Part shown: one piece after another, positions 1-8,914 of the stretch
Layout: each line of letters begins with the position of its first letter
How positions within the stretch are numbered: the stretch's first letter is position 1
Assembly (NCBI GenBank): GCA_947469885.1
Contig: CANIQT010000001.1
Span: forward strand, 186,001 to 250,000
Source of the DNA: Bacteroidota bacterium
GTDB lineage: Bacteria > Bacteroidota > Bacteroidia > 2-12-FULL-35-15
Reading direction: 5' to 3'
DNA: 64,000 nt
Notes under the pieces: generated by a model
The model's input: only the letters and a program-made list of their open reading frames with translations
Database searches by the model: none
What the model was told of the DNA's origin: nothing
Program-made: the position numbers and the translations under genes

Positions 1-234
1 GCTATACCAACAGGCTCTGGAAACGGATGGTATGTTTATGATGGTGTAAGTAATATTATCAATCCTATTGCAGGAAGAACACTGGTAATCAGAACTGCTG
101 ATGGCAAATTTGCGAAAATGGAAATATTAAATTACTATCAAAATGCTCCCGCTGTTCCCACATCGGCTGATGTTTCACGTTATTACAAGTTTCGTTTTTC
201 GATTCAAACGGATGGTACCAGAAATCTGAAATAA
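1..234 (+). CDS. HmuY-family protein, C-terminal part (5' end outside window)
   Basis: The window opens inside this gene; 77 codons remain before a TAA stop at 232-234. The visible residues include GWYVYDG, a GRTLVIRTADGKFAKMEIL stretch, YYQNAP and YYKFRFSIQTDG. This is the pattern I know from the C-terminal half of HmuY-like proteins, the surface or secreted haem-binding lipoproteins of Bacteroidota. Family membership is by motif recall; haem binding itself is not shown, because the N-terminal half with the usual ligand region is missing. A hairpin terminator follows 6 bases after the stop. Confidence 0.7.
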   Translation, partial: AIPTGSGNGWYVYDGVSNIINPIAGRTLVIRTADGKFAKMEILNYYQNAPAVPTSADVSRYYKFRFSIQTDGTRNLK

Positions 235-235
235 A

Positions 236-268
236 AAAAAGAGCATAATTTTTATGCTCTTTTTTTTA
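236..268. terminator. Bidirectional rho-independent terminator
   Basis: An 8-bp perfect stem, GAGCATAA (241-248) with TTATGCTC (252-259), has a 3-base loop. It is flanked by an A run on the left and a T run on the right, so it can terminate both the HmuY-like gene (plus) and the minus-strand lipoprotein whose stop lies at 266. Confidence 0.85.
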
Positions 269-724
269 TTTTATTTCAAAGTTAATTATTCCATTTCTTT
301 TTTTGAAATACCTGTCAAAACTTGATGGAAGTATTTTTATGGCAGTATGGTTTTGAATTATTTCTAATTCTTTAAGATTAAAACTTCGACCGTTAATAAA
401 ATATTGGTCGAAAGCGGAGTAATGTTCATTACTTAATTCCCCAAAAATAAGCGTGTAATGAGGAGGAATAGTTAGTTTAAAACCATATTGAGAAGTATCA
501 GCATCTATAGGGATTTGCTGAGCGTTCCAGTCTATTTCGTTAGAAGAATTTAATTTGTATAAAAGGGGGTGATTGTTGAAAATCGAAAAACCTTTTTCAT
601 CTTCATTCAGTTTGTAATCAACAATTAAGTCTGATTGACTGAGGTTACTGATAACAAAATATTCCTGCCAAGAGCAACTTGTGAGGCACATGATGATTGT
701 GGATAACAAAAATATTCTAATCAT
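266..724 (-). CDS. Hypothetical lipoprotein
   Basis: A 152-residue protein with a typical lipoprotein signal: a short charged start, a hydrophobic stretch and an LTSC lipobox with Cys at about residue 16. The mature part has no motif I recognise. Its start overlaps the end of the upstream YdeI-like gene by 8 bases, so the two are probably co-transcribed. It ends at the shared terminator. Function unknown; outer-membrane or periplasmic anchoring is inferred from the signal. Confidence 0.7.
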   Translation of the reverse strand: MIRIFLLSTIIMCLTSCSWQEYFVISNLSQSDLIVDYKLNEDEKGFSIFNNHPLLYKLNSSNEIDWNAQQIPIDADTSQYGFKLTIPPHYTLIFGELSNEHYSAFDQYFINGRSFNLKELEIIQNHTAIKILPSSFDRYFKKRNGIINFEIK

Positions 725-1295
725 CTAATCCTTTTCCATTAAGTATTTGTTTCACACATTTTTCAACTCTCGACTCCCGGGTTTTTGATTGTTTTGGTTG
801 AGAAAAATGAAGCAAGTAAGCTCTTTGTCTTCCCGGAGTCAATGCTTCAAAAGCAGTTTTCAGGCCCGGAGTTTTATCAAATTTATTTTGAAATTCTTCC
901 GCCATTTTAAATTCTGTTGGTTTTTTCAATTCCACTTTCAAGCCTGCTTTTTCCACTTCAATGGCTTCATAAATATAAGCTTTCAGGATGGATTTCCTTT
1001 TTACTATTTCGCCAATATTGGTAAATCTCATTTGTCGGGCTGCCTGCACATTCTCAGTTTGCTGAATCAAAATGCCTTTTGCATCCTTCAACAAAACACC
1101 TTTGAAAAACAAAACTGCACAATATTCCTTAAACACATGTATCAAAACAATGTTACTTTTTTGAAACGTGTAGCACGGGCATCCCCACTTCAATTCTTCA
1201 GCAAGTCCGCAGTCGAGAACAATTGTTCTTAATTGTTTAATTTCATTCTGCCACTTTTCGTTTTTAGTAAAATACCAATCTACTTTGGGATTCAT
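717..1295 (-). CDS. YdeI/OmpD-associated (OmdA)-like, DUF1801-containing protein
   Basis: A 192-residue cytoplasmic-type protein. The N-terminal half (residues about 12-115) has the DUF1801 fold signature: E-LKWGCPCYTF, an aromatic VLFFKG strand and a RQMRF-N turn. The C-terminal half has the OmdA-like helices, with A-L-PGRQRAYLLHFSQPKQSKTRESRVEK, the most conserved piece of this family. The biochemical role of the family is not established. The gene sits 14 bases downstream of a lipoprotein gene and overlaps the next by 8 bases, in a probable three-gene operon. Confidence 0.82.
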   Translation of the reverse strand: MNPKVDWYFTKNEKWQNEIKQLRTIVLDCGLAEELKWGCPCYTFQKSNIVLIHVFKEYCAVLFFKGVLLKDAKGILIQQTENVQAARQMRFTNIGEIVKRKSILKAYIYEAIEVEKAGLKVELKKPTEFKMAEEFQNKFDKTPGLKTAFEALTPGRQRAYLLHFSQPKQSKTRESRVEKCVKQILNGKGLDD

Positions 1296-1309
1296 AAAAT
1301 CATTTATTA

Positions 1310-1867
1310 TTAGTTGCTTATTTTTTTGATTTCATTGTCGGTTAAAAAATGAACATCCCGAAAATCGGATGTTCCATTGCCTCCTGTCAAAAAACGGAAT
1401 CCCGCCACTGTGTCTTTTGTTGTTTGAACTATTTGAATTACAATTATTATTTCGTCTTTCTTAGAATAAGGAGAATACCAGGTAGCCAGTTTTGGTAACA
1501 TCATATTATAAGGTTTGGCATCAGGTGTTTTAAATTTGTCGTAATAAATAAGCGATGTCCCATTTTCTATTTCTTCAAATGTAGGAAGCCTAGCATTCAC
1601 CACTGGTACCTTGTTCCACGATTGTATATCAACTGCCGGAAACCCTCTCACATTATCAGGACAATACCACCCGCTGTTTGGCGATTTGCCACTTTGCAGG
1701 TTAAAATCATCTTGCATGGCAAGTGCTCTTTCTGCTCGCAGATTTCGTGTTGTAGCCAAACTGTCTTTCCAGCGCTTTTCAGAAGTTGCCATTTGTTCAT
1801 CACTTTTTCCGCACGACATAAGCACCAATAGTGCAATTGTTGCAAATAAACCTGTTAGTTTTCTCAT
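1310..1867 (-). CDS. Hypothetical lipoprotein
   Basis: A 185-residue protein starting with a lipoprotein signal and LMSC lipobox (Cys about residue 19). The mature region begins with a charged helix and continues as mixed beta-type sequence (GWYCPDNVRGFPAVDIQ and GFRFLTGGNGTSDFRDVHFL). I do not recognise a family. It is the first gene of a three-gene minus-strand set (to 266). Confidence 0.65.
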   Translation of the reverse strand: MRKLTGLFATIALLVLMSCGKSDEQMATSEKRWKDSLATTRNLRAERALAMQDDFNLQSGKSPNSGWYCPDNVRGFPAVDIQSWNKVPVVNARLPTFEEIENGTSLIYYDKFKTPDAKPYNMMLPKLATWYSPYSKKDEIIIVIQIVQTTKDTVAGFRFLTGGNGTSDFRDVHFLTDNEIKKISN

Positions 1868-1977
1868 TTCATTCTTGTTTTAAATTATTTGTATTCTCGA
1901 AACAAAAATAGTTCTAATTTAAAAGCAATGTTGTTAATGAGTTGTTATTGTTTAAGTGTTTTTTTATATTTAGCCCT

Positions 1978-2247
1978 TGTACCAAAGATCACGGAGTAAA
2001 TGTATTGATAAAATTATGCTCGGTTAAACAATATGCCGACACTGTATTTCCTTTATTGATGGAACAGTTATTAACCAGCCCTACCAATCAATTGCCAGCC
2101 TATGCCGAAAAAACAATGCCGATAATAAATGAAGAAAATAAAACAATTTTCATAAAAACGCTTACAGCACGATTAGGTGATTTTGAAAAAGAAACGAAAA
2201 GAAAACGGGTGGAGAAAGTGATAAAAAAAATAGAATCACGAAAATAA
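1978..2247 (+). pseudogene. Remnant of a HEAT-like protein gene, 5' end missing
   Basis: From about 1978 the sequence reads as a normal soluble protein (KDHGVNVLIKLCSVKQYAD and a lysine-rich C-terminal helix ending at 2247). The residues before it are an unconvincing hydrophobic run (start codon at 1942) that does not join to it naturally. The visible part looks like the final 80-90 residues of a helical-repeat protein that records losses over neighbouring units. I infer a 5'-truncated gene left next to the GC-rich repeat that follows it; a genuine short ORF from 1942 is the alternative. Confidence 0.45.
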
Positions 2248-2253
2248 TTCATA

Positions 2254-2305
2254 CTCCTCCTCCCCTCCCCTTTTTTAAGGGCAGGGGTCGGGGGGGGGGT
2301 GAGGT
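2254..2305. repeat. GC-rich imperfect palindrome, copy 1
   Basis: A C-rich arm (CCTCCTCCCCTCCCC) is followed by TTTTTTAAGG and a G-rich arm with a G10 run, ending GTGAGG. It is strikingly GC-rich in an AT-rich region and can fold on itself. A similar element with a C8 run and a GGAGTGGGTGACGGG arm lies at 50659-50701, so it is probably an interspersed repeat. The G run should be treated as a possible length-error site. Confidence 0.6.
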
Positions 2306-2313
2306 ATTACACA

Positions 2314-2865
2314 ATGAAAACATACATTGCCATATTAAGAGGAATAAACGTGAGCGGTAGCAAACCGCTTAAAATGGATGCGCTTAGGGCAATGTGCGAA
2401 ACATTAAAATTTATAAACACACAAACCTATATTCAAAGTGGTAATCTTGTTTTTCAATTTAAAGAAACCAAAACAGAAGCACTCGAAAAACCAATTGCAA
2501 AAAAAATAAAAGAAACATTTACCTATGATGTTCCCGTGATAGTAAAAGAATTGGACGAATTAAAAATGGTGATAAAGAACAATACTTTTGTAACCAAACG
2601 AAAATTAGAAACCGGTTTGCATGTTACTTTTTTATCTCAACTACCCGACAAAGAAAATACGGATAAACTAAAAGAGTTGAAGTTTGGAGAAGATGAATTT
2701 ATTATTTCAGACAAAAATATTTATTTGTTTTGCCCTGTTAGTTATGGCAATTCGAAGTTGAGTAATACTTTTTTTGAAAACAAATTAAAAGTAAATGCCA
2801 CCACACGAAACTGGAAAACAATAAATGAATTGGTTGCAATGGCAGAAAATAGTACAACTAAATAA
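2314..2865 (+). CDS. DUF1697 family protein
   Basis: Starts at the ATG giving MKTYIAILRGINVSG, the family's characteristic N-terminus (AxLRGINVGG-K-ikM). A GTG 15 bases earlier lies inside the GC-rich repeat and is unlikely to be the start. A second signature, TYIQSGNLVF, follows at about residue 40. The length of 183 residues is normal for the family. The role is unknown; these are small cytoplasmic proteins. The stop is 5 bases from the convergent end of dsbD. Confidence 0.85.
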   Translation: MKTYIAILRGINVSGSKPLKMDALRAMCETLKFINTQTYIQSGNLVFQFKETKTEALEKPIAKKIKETFTYDVPVIVKELDELKMVIKNNTFVTKRKLETGLHVTFLSQLPDKENTDKLKELKFGEDEFIISDKNIYLFCPVSYGNSKLSNTFFENKLKVNATTRNWKTINELVAMAENSTTK

Positions 2866-2869
2866 GAGA

Positions 2870-5038
2870 CTATTTACGTTTCTTAAACTCCGCAATTCCT
2901 TCGTCCAGCCAGTTTACATACTTTTTAATATCCGGGTCGTAATGAGAAGTGACCGATGTAAGCATTTGCTCTTTATTATCAATTAAAATATACTGAGGCT
3001 GAGTATTGGTTTTATAAATGTTTGCCTGCATATAACTCCAGCGGTTGCCTATTGTATTTATTTTAAAATCGCGGTCGCCTAATTTCTTTACTGTTTTTTC
3101 AGCTTCGGGCAATTCTGTTTTATCATCAACATAAAGCGAAACCAGCACCACATCATTTCTCAAACGCTTATCCACTTCAGGGTCGGGCCACACCTGCGAT
3201 TCCATTTTACGACAGTTCACACATGCCCATCCTGTAAAGTCTAGCATCAGTGGTTTTCCAACTTTACGTGCAAAGGCAAGTGCTTCATCGTAATTATGAA
3301 AACAAGGTAAATCATTAGGGCAATGTTCTTTTTTATGATTGGATTTATTACCCGAAGAAGCAGTTGAAGCAGTATCGAAGGTAGCTGTAGCTTTACTACT
3401 TCCAAAACCATTCGGACTTTCGGCATAAAAATCGGGAGGTGGAAAACCACTGATTAGCTTGAGCGGTGCGCCCCACATTCCGGGAATTAAATAAATGGTA
3501 AACGAAAAAGTAATGATGGCAAAAAACAAACGAGTAACTGAAACATGTTTTACATCACTGTCGTGAGCAAATTTTATCCATCCCATTAAATATATTCCGA
3601 GCAAACCAAAAATCACAATCCATATTGCAATAAATACTTCGCGGGTAAGTATTCCGGCTTGTACCACCAAATCAGCATTAGAAGCAAATTTGAAAGCCAA
3701 GGCTAGTTCGAGAAAACCTAAAACTACTTTCACCGAATTTAACCATCCCCCTGATTTAGGCAACGAATTCAACCATCCCGGAAAGGCAGCAAACAAACCA
3801 AAAGGTAGAGCCAAAGCAGAAGAAAAACCAAGCATTCCCCAAAACGGTCCTTTAATACCTCCATTTACAGCGGCATCAACAAGCAGTGGTCCTATAATGG
3901 GACCAGTACATGAAAACGAAACCAATGATAAAGTAAATGCCATAAAAAAGATTCCGATCAATCCACCCTTGTCACTTTTCGAATCTATTTTATTTACAAA
4001 TCTTGATGGTAAAACAATTTCGAAAGCACCCAAAAATGAAATAGCAAAGACGACCAGTAAAAGAAAAAATCCAAGATTAAACCAAACGTTAGTTGACAAA
4101 GCGTTAAGTGCATCAGGACCAAAAATAATGGTTACTCCTAAACCTAAAATTACATAAATTGTAATAATGGAAACAGCATATATAAATGCATTCGAAATTC
4201 CTGATGCTCTGTTTTTACTTCTTTTTGTAAAAAAACTAACCGTCATTGGTATCATCGGAAACACGCAGGGAGTAAGCAATGCAGCAAGTCCACCCAAAAA
4301 ACCAAGTATAAAAATACTCCACCAACTACGTCCTGCAATTGATTCGGTTGAAGTGCTTTCCACTGCTTCTTTTTTAACCACAGTTTCTCCTTTTTCTTTT
4401 AAAGAAGAATCGGAAGTAATAGCCACAGCAGTAGCAGCTTTATTTCTCGATTGAATAATATCAAATATTTTATTTGAATCCACATCGCAGTCTTTTGTGT
4501 TCGTTGCAGGTGTGTTGGTAGTTGCAGAAGCAGTGCCCGAAACGGTAAGGCAGGAAGCACCACCCGCCATCTTAAAAGAAAAATCAACCGTTATGGGCGG
4601 CATACATTGAACATCGTTGCATACCATCGATTCCACACCACCTTTAATTTCAAATGCTTTGTCGGATTTTATTTTAATTTTTTGAGTAAAGGTAGCTTCA
4701 TGCTCAAAAAAATTGAGTTCCACACCAAATACAGGTTCAAGTCGTTTTATAAGTGTTTTTTCAGAAGGTTTACCAATCAATTCGTAATTCGAATTTTTAG
4801 AAAATGTGATGGTTGTGTTTACAGGTCCATCATCGTAGGGCAGCTGTCCATATAAATGCCAACCATCTTCGAGTTTGGCATGCAGAATAAGATTTACTTC
4901 GCAATCGCTTATTTTTTTTGTTGTAAAATCCCATTTGATGGGGTCCATTATTTGAGCGTTTGAGAGCTTAAATAATAGAATACTAATTACAATTAAACTT
5001 ATTTTTAAAAATTTCATCATACAATTGTTACTATTCAA
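2870..5038 (-). CDS. dsbD: Thiol:disulfide interchange protein DsbD
   Basis: A 722-residue protein with the full DsbD layout. There is a signal peptide and an N-terminal DsbD-alpha/DsbC-like periplasmic domain (about 25-160, with the VCNDVQCMPP pair of cysteines). Next come eight or so membrane helices, with one cysteine in LTPCVFPMIPM and one in SFSCTGPIIGP. A C-terminal thioredoxin domain has the active site CVNC at residues 606 and 609 (WACVNCRKM). It carries electrons from cytoplasmic thioredoxin across the inner membrane to periplasmic disulfide reductases. The start is uncertain: Met at 5020 or 5017 would give a more usual signal peptide (MKFLKISLIVIS). It lies 16 bases after a paralogue of its own N-terminal domain. 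Confidence 0.92.
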   Translation of the reverse strand: MNSNNCMMKFLKISLIVISILLFKLSNAQIMDPIKWDFTTKKISDCEVNLILHAKLEDGWHLYGQLPYDDGPVNTTITFSKNSNYELIGKPSEKTLIKRLEPVFGVELNFFEHEATFTQKIKIKSDKAFEIKGGVESMVCNDVQCMPPITVDFSFKMAGGASCLTVSGTASATTNTPATNTKDCDVDSNKIFDIIQSRNKAATAVAITSDSSLKEKGETVVKKEAVESTSTESIAGRSWWSIFILGFLGGLAALLTPCVFPMIPMTVSFFTKRSKNRASGISNAFIYAVSIITIYVILGLGVTIIFGPDALNALSTNVWFNLGFFLLLVVFAISFLGAFEIVLPSRFVNKIDSKSDKGGLIGIFFMAFTLSLVSFSCTGPIIGPLLVDAAVNGGIKGPFWGMLGFSSALALPFGLFAAFPGWLNSLPKSGGWLNSVKVVLGFLELALAFKFASNADLVVQAGILTREVFIAIWIVIFGLLGIYLMGWIKFAHDSDVKHVSVTRLFFAIITFSFTIYLIPGMWGAPLKLISGFPPPDFYAESPNGFGSSKATATFDTASTASSGNKSNHKKEHCPNDLPCFHNYDEALAFARKVGKPLMLDFTGWACVNCRKMESQVWPDPEVDKRLRNDVVLVSLYVDDKTELPEAEKTVKKLGDRDFKINTIGNRWSYMQANIYKTNTQPQYILIDNKEQMLTSVTSHYDPDIKKYVNWLDEGIAEFKKRK

Positions 5039-5054
5039 ACATTAATTTTTATAA

Positions 5055-5534
5055 CTATTTACAAGATTTGCCACCTTCTATTTTAAAAGATAAATCAACG
5101 GTTTCGGGAGCCAGGCATTGTGTGTCGTTACACAACATAAATTCCATTGTGCCTTTTACGTCAAATGCTTTATCCGATTTTACTTTTATTTTTTGGGTAA
5201 ATAGTGCTTCGTGTTCAAAAAAGTTGATTTCGAAACCCCACACCGGTTCAAACTTTTTAATCAATGTTTTTTCAGAAGCTTTGCCCACCAATTCGTAGTT
5301 TTCGCTTTTAATGAAATTGAACGAAGTAGGAATCGGACCTTCGTCTCCGCTTGGTTCCTGCCCGTAAACATGCCATTTGTCGTCAATCTTTCCATGAATC
5401 AGAAGTTCAACTTCGCAATCGGTTATTTTTTTTACAGTAAAATCCCATTTTACAGGGTGCATAATTTGTGCCGTCAGCGTATTAAAAAATAATACCCCTA
5501 TTATTAAAAGACTAGGTTTAATAAAATATTTCAT
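5055..5534 (-). CDS. Secreted DsbD N-terminal-domain-like protein
   Basis: A 159-residue protein: a signal peptide (to about residue 22, TAQ) and a single domain closely matching the N-terminal domain of the dsbD product downstream. Shared features are IM-P-KWDFT-KKI-DCEV, the DGPI/DDGPV turn, the FEHEA-FTQKIKVKSDKAF block and the LCNDTQC cysteine pair. It looks like a tandem duplicate freed of the membrane and thioredoxin parts. By analogy it may be a periplasmic thiol-disulfide partner fed by DsbD; that is inference. Spacing to dsbD is 16 bases and to the upstream gene 11 bases. Confidence 0.8.
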   Translation of the reverse strand: MKYFIKPSLLIIGVLFFNTLTAQIMHPVKWDFTVKKITDCEVELLIHGKIDDKWHVYGQEPSGDEGPIPTSFNFIKSENYELVGKASEKTLIKKFEPVWGFEINFFEHEALFTQKIKVKSDKAFDVKGTMEFMLCNDTQCLAPETVDLSFKIEGGKSCK

Positions 5535-5545
5535 ATTCAGTGGTC

Positions 5546-6094
5546 TTAAATTTTAGACATTAATTGTGTTATTTTGTTTGTCAGTTCATCTGCCTTTTGA
5601 CTACCGACTCTGTATTTCAGCCCATCCTTATCAGTAATCTCCACAGCATCATTGCCCTGAGTAAAAAAACGAATTTTGTTTTTAAAGTGAAGATTATACA
5701 CCGGGCGGTTGAGTAAATACTTGCTGTATTTTACCTTTTTTACATCTACAATATTATTCAAATCAATTTTTACTTTGCGAGAAGTCCACAGCCCGTCAAG
5801 GATTAAACTGTTGCCTACAATTTTGGTGTGCAGGTGTAAAACAAAAATAAGTATGAGCGAAAGACACATTAATATCAATCCCATCAAAAAAAATAATTGT
5901 CCGGAATCTTCACCCACAGGCGAAGCTGGAATTTCGATGGCATTCACCACTTCCACTGGTTTCGGATTTTCGCTCCAGTAATAAAGGAGGAAACAAAACA
6001 GCGCCAACACTGTGCGCCAAATGATAGCCCACTTGTTGTAACCAATGTATTGTTTCTCTTCAAACAGTATTTCGTCTTCCATAATATTCACCAA
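5546..6094 (-). CDS. Two-TM membrane protein of unknown function
   Basis: A 182-residue protein with membrane helices at about 24-42 and 67-90, then a soluble C-terminal domain of alternating beta strands (IVGNSLILDGLWTSRKVKIDL...). This arrangement resembles bacterial PH-like membrane proteins, a weak structural guess. An internal Met (5th residue) is an equally good start. It lies 7 bases after tilS and 11 before the DsbD-N paralogue, so it is probably in the same transcript. Confidence 0.7.
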   Translation of the reverse strand: MVNIMEDEILFEEKQYIGYNKWAIIWRTVLALFCFLLYYWSENPKPVEVVNAIEIPASPVGEDSGQLFFLMGLILMCLSLILIFVLHLHTKIVGNSLILDGLWTSRKVKIDLNNIVDVKKVKYSKYLLNRPVYNLHFKNKIRFFTQGNDAVEITDKDGLKYRVGSQKADELTNKITQLMSKI

Positions 6095-6101
6095 AGGTAA
6101 A

Positions 6102-7442
6102 TTACTTAACTAATTCTGCAAAATATATTTTCTTTGTTTTATCTGTAACTTTAAACCTCTCATCAATTCTCATTCCAATTATCCACACTATTTCACCGGC
6201 AGAAGTTAATAGCCATGTATTTTCTTTTTGGTTCAAAGGTACTTTATTATCAATAAAAAAATCACTGAGTTTCTTTTTTCCTTTCATACCAAACGGGTAA
6301 AAGGAATCTCCCTTTTTCCATTTTCGAATATCGAGAGGGAAAACCAATTTGTCAAAATCAAGAGAAGCAATATAGTTTGTAGTTTGTAGTTTGTAGTTTG
6401 CTGGTTTAGTAATTGTTTTAAAATTTAACTTTGTTTCATCAAAAACTATTTCCTTTTGATTTTTTTTAATGGGGCTTATTAAATCGGACATCGGACGTTG
6501 GACATCGGACTTTATATCTATTATCAATTTATCTCTGTCTATTATTAAACGGTGGGTAGAAGAAAAAAATTGTTTTCCTGATACTCCCGAACGACCCAAA
6601 ATAATTTCTTTTACAGTACTCAAATTAAAATTATATGGTTTCAGAAATTCATATAAATAAGTTTCTAATGGATTCAACATACTAAAATGCCTTTTTGGAA
6701 TAATTTCATACTTTTTTTCCTTCTCCATTACTATTCCTCTATAAAAATTTATTTGACTATAATAAATTTGCTCCACATTTTTAAGTCGTTGAATAGTGTC
6801 ATTTATAGTTTTCTCAAGCGAAGGATTTATTTCTTTGAGAACAGGAATAATCTGGTGACGAATTTTATTTCTCAAGTATTTATCCGATGCATTGCTGCTG
6901 TCTTCACGGTATCTCAATTTTGCGATTGCAGCAAATTCAATGATTTTGTTTTTAGTTGCAAATAGTAACGGACGAATAATAGTTCTCTGTTTGGGCAAAA
7001 TGCCATGCAGTCCGGCAATGCCTGTACCCCGAATTAAATTAATAAAAAAGGTTTCTATCGAATCGTCCTGGTGGTGGGCAGTGGCAATGTATTTGTATTT
7101 TTCTTTTTTCCGGATTTCCTCAAACCAACTGTAACGTAGTTCTCGTGCCGCCATTTGTATCGAAACATTTTTGCTTTCCGCAAAGGCAGTGGTATCAAAT
7201 AGATTGCTATAAAAGGGTACTTTATACCAGTTGGCAAGTTGTTTTACAAATTTCTCATCTTCTTCACTTTCTGTTCCCCTCAACTGAAAATTGCAATGAG
7301 CAATGCCGAATTTTAATCCTGCTTCATAAAATAGTTGGCACATCACCACCGAATCTATACCCCCGCTAACAGTGAGCAGTATTTTTTCGGAAGTAGCAAA
7401 CAGGTTTTCATTTTTGATATACGCTAAAAATTCTTTTTGCAT
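6102..7442 (-). CDS. tilS: tRNA(Ile)-lysidine synthase TilS
   Basis: A 446-residue protein with the PP-loop motif SGGIDS at residues 26-31, an IAHCNFQLRG segment, TAHHQDDSIETF and a GI-G-RPLL region, then a C-terminal TilS domain (LDIRKWKKGDSF-PFGMKGKKKLSDFFID). It makes lysidine at C34 of tRNA-Ile(CAU) using ATP and lysine, which is essential for AUA decoding. Residues about 311-320 and 348-356 are encoded by short repetitive DNA (GGACATCGGAC-type and GTAGTTT-type) that looks like intergenic repeats captured in frame between domains. It is followed closely by three more minus-strand genes. Confidence 0.93.
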   Translation of the reverse strand: MQKEFLAYIKNENLFATSEKILLTVSGGIDSVVMCQLFYEAGLKFGIAHCNFQLRGTESEEDEKFVKQLANWYKVPFYSNLFDTTAFAESKNVSIQMAARELRYSWFEEIRKKEKYKYIATAHHQDDSIETFFINLIRGTGIAGLHGILPKQRTIIRPLLFATKNKIIEFAAIAKLRYREDSSNASDKYLRNKIRHQIIPVLKEINPSLEKTINDTIQRLKNVEQIYYSQINFYRGIVMEKEKKYEIIPKRHFSMLNPLETYLYEFLKPYNFNLSTVKEIILGRSGVSGKQFFSSTHRLIIDRDKLIIDIKSDVQRPMSDLISPIKKNQKEIVFDETKLNFKTITKPANYKLQTTNYIASLDFDKLVFPLDIRKWKKGDSFYPFGMKGKKKLSDFFIDNKVPLNQKENTWLLTSAGEIVWIIGMRIDERFKVTDKTKKIYFAELVK

Positions 7443-7600
7443 GATGCAAATATACTATAATTGACTTAGTGGATTATTTTCTCAGTATTTTTAAATAGCC
7501 AACCCATTTGCCATTATTATTAGGTTGTAAGGAGCCATTTGTTATAAAACTTAAAACATATGTTTTATCATAGATTTATGAAACTTCTATATACCTTAAA

Positions 7601-8914
7601 CTATATTCTTTTATCATTCCCTAACACCTCAAACATTGCTTTCGCTTTCAACAAACATTCTTCATATTCTTTTTCAGCATCTGCTTTATCAGTAATTGCA
7701 CTACCTACCATAAAAGATAAATAGTTGTTTTTAGAATTATAGAGAATACTTCGTATAACTACATTAAAATCAAAATCGCCATTAGGTGCTATGTACCCAA
7801 CAGTTCCGGAATATAAACCTCGCTTAGTGGATTCAAATTGCTCAATCAACTTCATGGCGCTTACTTTCGGTGCACCCGTCATAGAACCCATCGGGAAAGT
7901 GCTTTTCAGAATATCGATAAACGAAATGTTTTCTTTTAACTTACAGCTTATGGTAGAAATCATCTGGTGCACCTGCTTAAAACTATAAATACCAAACAAC
8001 TCATCCACTTTAACACTTTCACGCTTTGCAACGCGAGATAAATCATTTCTAACCAAATCAACTATCATCACATTTTCACTTCTTTCTTTTTCATTACTTC
8101 TTAGTTCCTGTTTCAGCAGTTCGTCTTCCTCTTTGTTTTCAGAACGTTTAATAGTTCCCTTAACTGGCTGTGAAATCAGCTTGTTCCCGCTTCTCTTTAT
8201 AAACCGTTCAGGGCTGGCACTGATAACATAGTGGTTACCCAATTTACAATATGAAGAAAAAGGAGCGCGGGAAATATTGTTTAATTTTTCATATACATCC
8301 ACGGGATTAATTTTTGCGTTTTCAGAAAAGAATTCCTGACAAAAATTAATTTCATAAATATCTCCATTGTGAATATGCCGTTTTAATGCGTTTACAGAAT
8401 CAATGTATTCTTGCTTTGTAATTTTAGACAGAATTTTATTTCCGTGAAATTCCTGTTTTTCTTTTTTTATTTCATTAGAGAAACTCATCCTGTATATTTC
8501 TTCTGCTTCTTCCTTTGAAACAAAATCATTATCATAAAAGGCAGATATACTATTGCTAATAATTTGTAAAACTACTTTGGGTACAAAAAAATGAAGTAAC
8601 GGAAAATCCAATCCATCGCTGTTTCCGGATTGAAGGGTCTCAATGTTATTTTTAACATCGTAGGTTACATAACCAAACAACCAACCTTTTCGTGCGTCAT
8701 AAAACTGCTGTACTTTCTCAAAAATATTCTTTCCATCATTTAAAGTTAAATCTTCCTTAGAACCAACAGCAATTAGTTTAGAATACTGCAAGGTGTTTTT
8801 ATCATTGTATTCTTCATTCGAATCAAAAACGCATACTTTATCGAAACAGCTGTTTAGCCATTCAATATTAATGTTGATGTCTTGTGAAGCAGTGTATTTT
8901 AATTCCTGGAGCAT
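7601..8914 (-). CDS. pabB: Aminodeoxychorismate synthase component I (PabB)
   Basis: A 437-residue chorismate-binding enzyme. The C-terminal half has GDIYEINFCQEF, SASPERFI, PVKGTIKR, DLVRNDLSRV, GSMTGAPKVSAM and GSAITDKADAEKEYEECLLKA. The lysine in PVKGT marks PabB; anthranilate synthase TrpE has alanine there. It turns chorismate plus ammonia into 4-amino-4-deoxychorismate for folate synthesis. No amidotransferase (PabA) or lyase (PabC) gene is adjacent. The N-terminal region is shorter and more diverged than in E. coli PabB. There is a 158-base gap to tilS. Confidence 0.9.
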   Translation of the reverse strand: MLQELKYTASQDININIEWLNSCFDKVCVFDSNEEYNDKNTLQYSKLIAVGSKEDLTLNDGKNIFEKVQQFYDARKGWLFGYVTYDVKNNIETLQSGNSDGLDFPLLHFFVPKVVLQIISNSISAFYDNDFVSKEEAEEIYRMSFSNEIKKEKQEFHGNKILSKITKQEYIDSVNALKRHIHNGDIYEINFCQEFFSENAKINPVDVYEKLNNISRAPFSSYCKLGNHYVISASPERFIKRSGNKLISQPVKGTIKRSENKEEDELLKQELRSNEKERSENVMIVDLVRNDLSRVAKRESVKVDELFGIYSFKQVHQMISTISCKLKENISFIDILKSTFPMGSMTGAPKVSAMKLIEQFESTKRGLYSGTVGYIAPNGDFDFNVVIRSILYNSKNNYLSFMVGSAITDKADAEKEYEECLLKAKAMFEVLGNDKRI

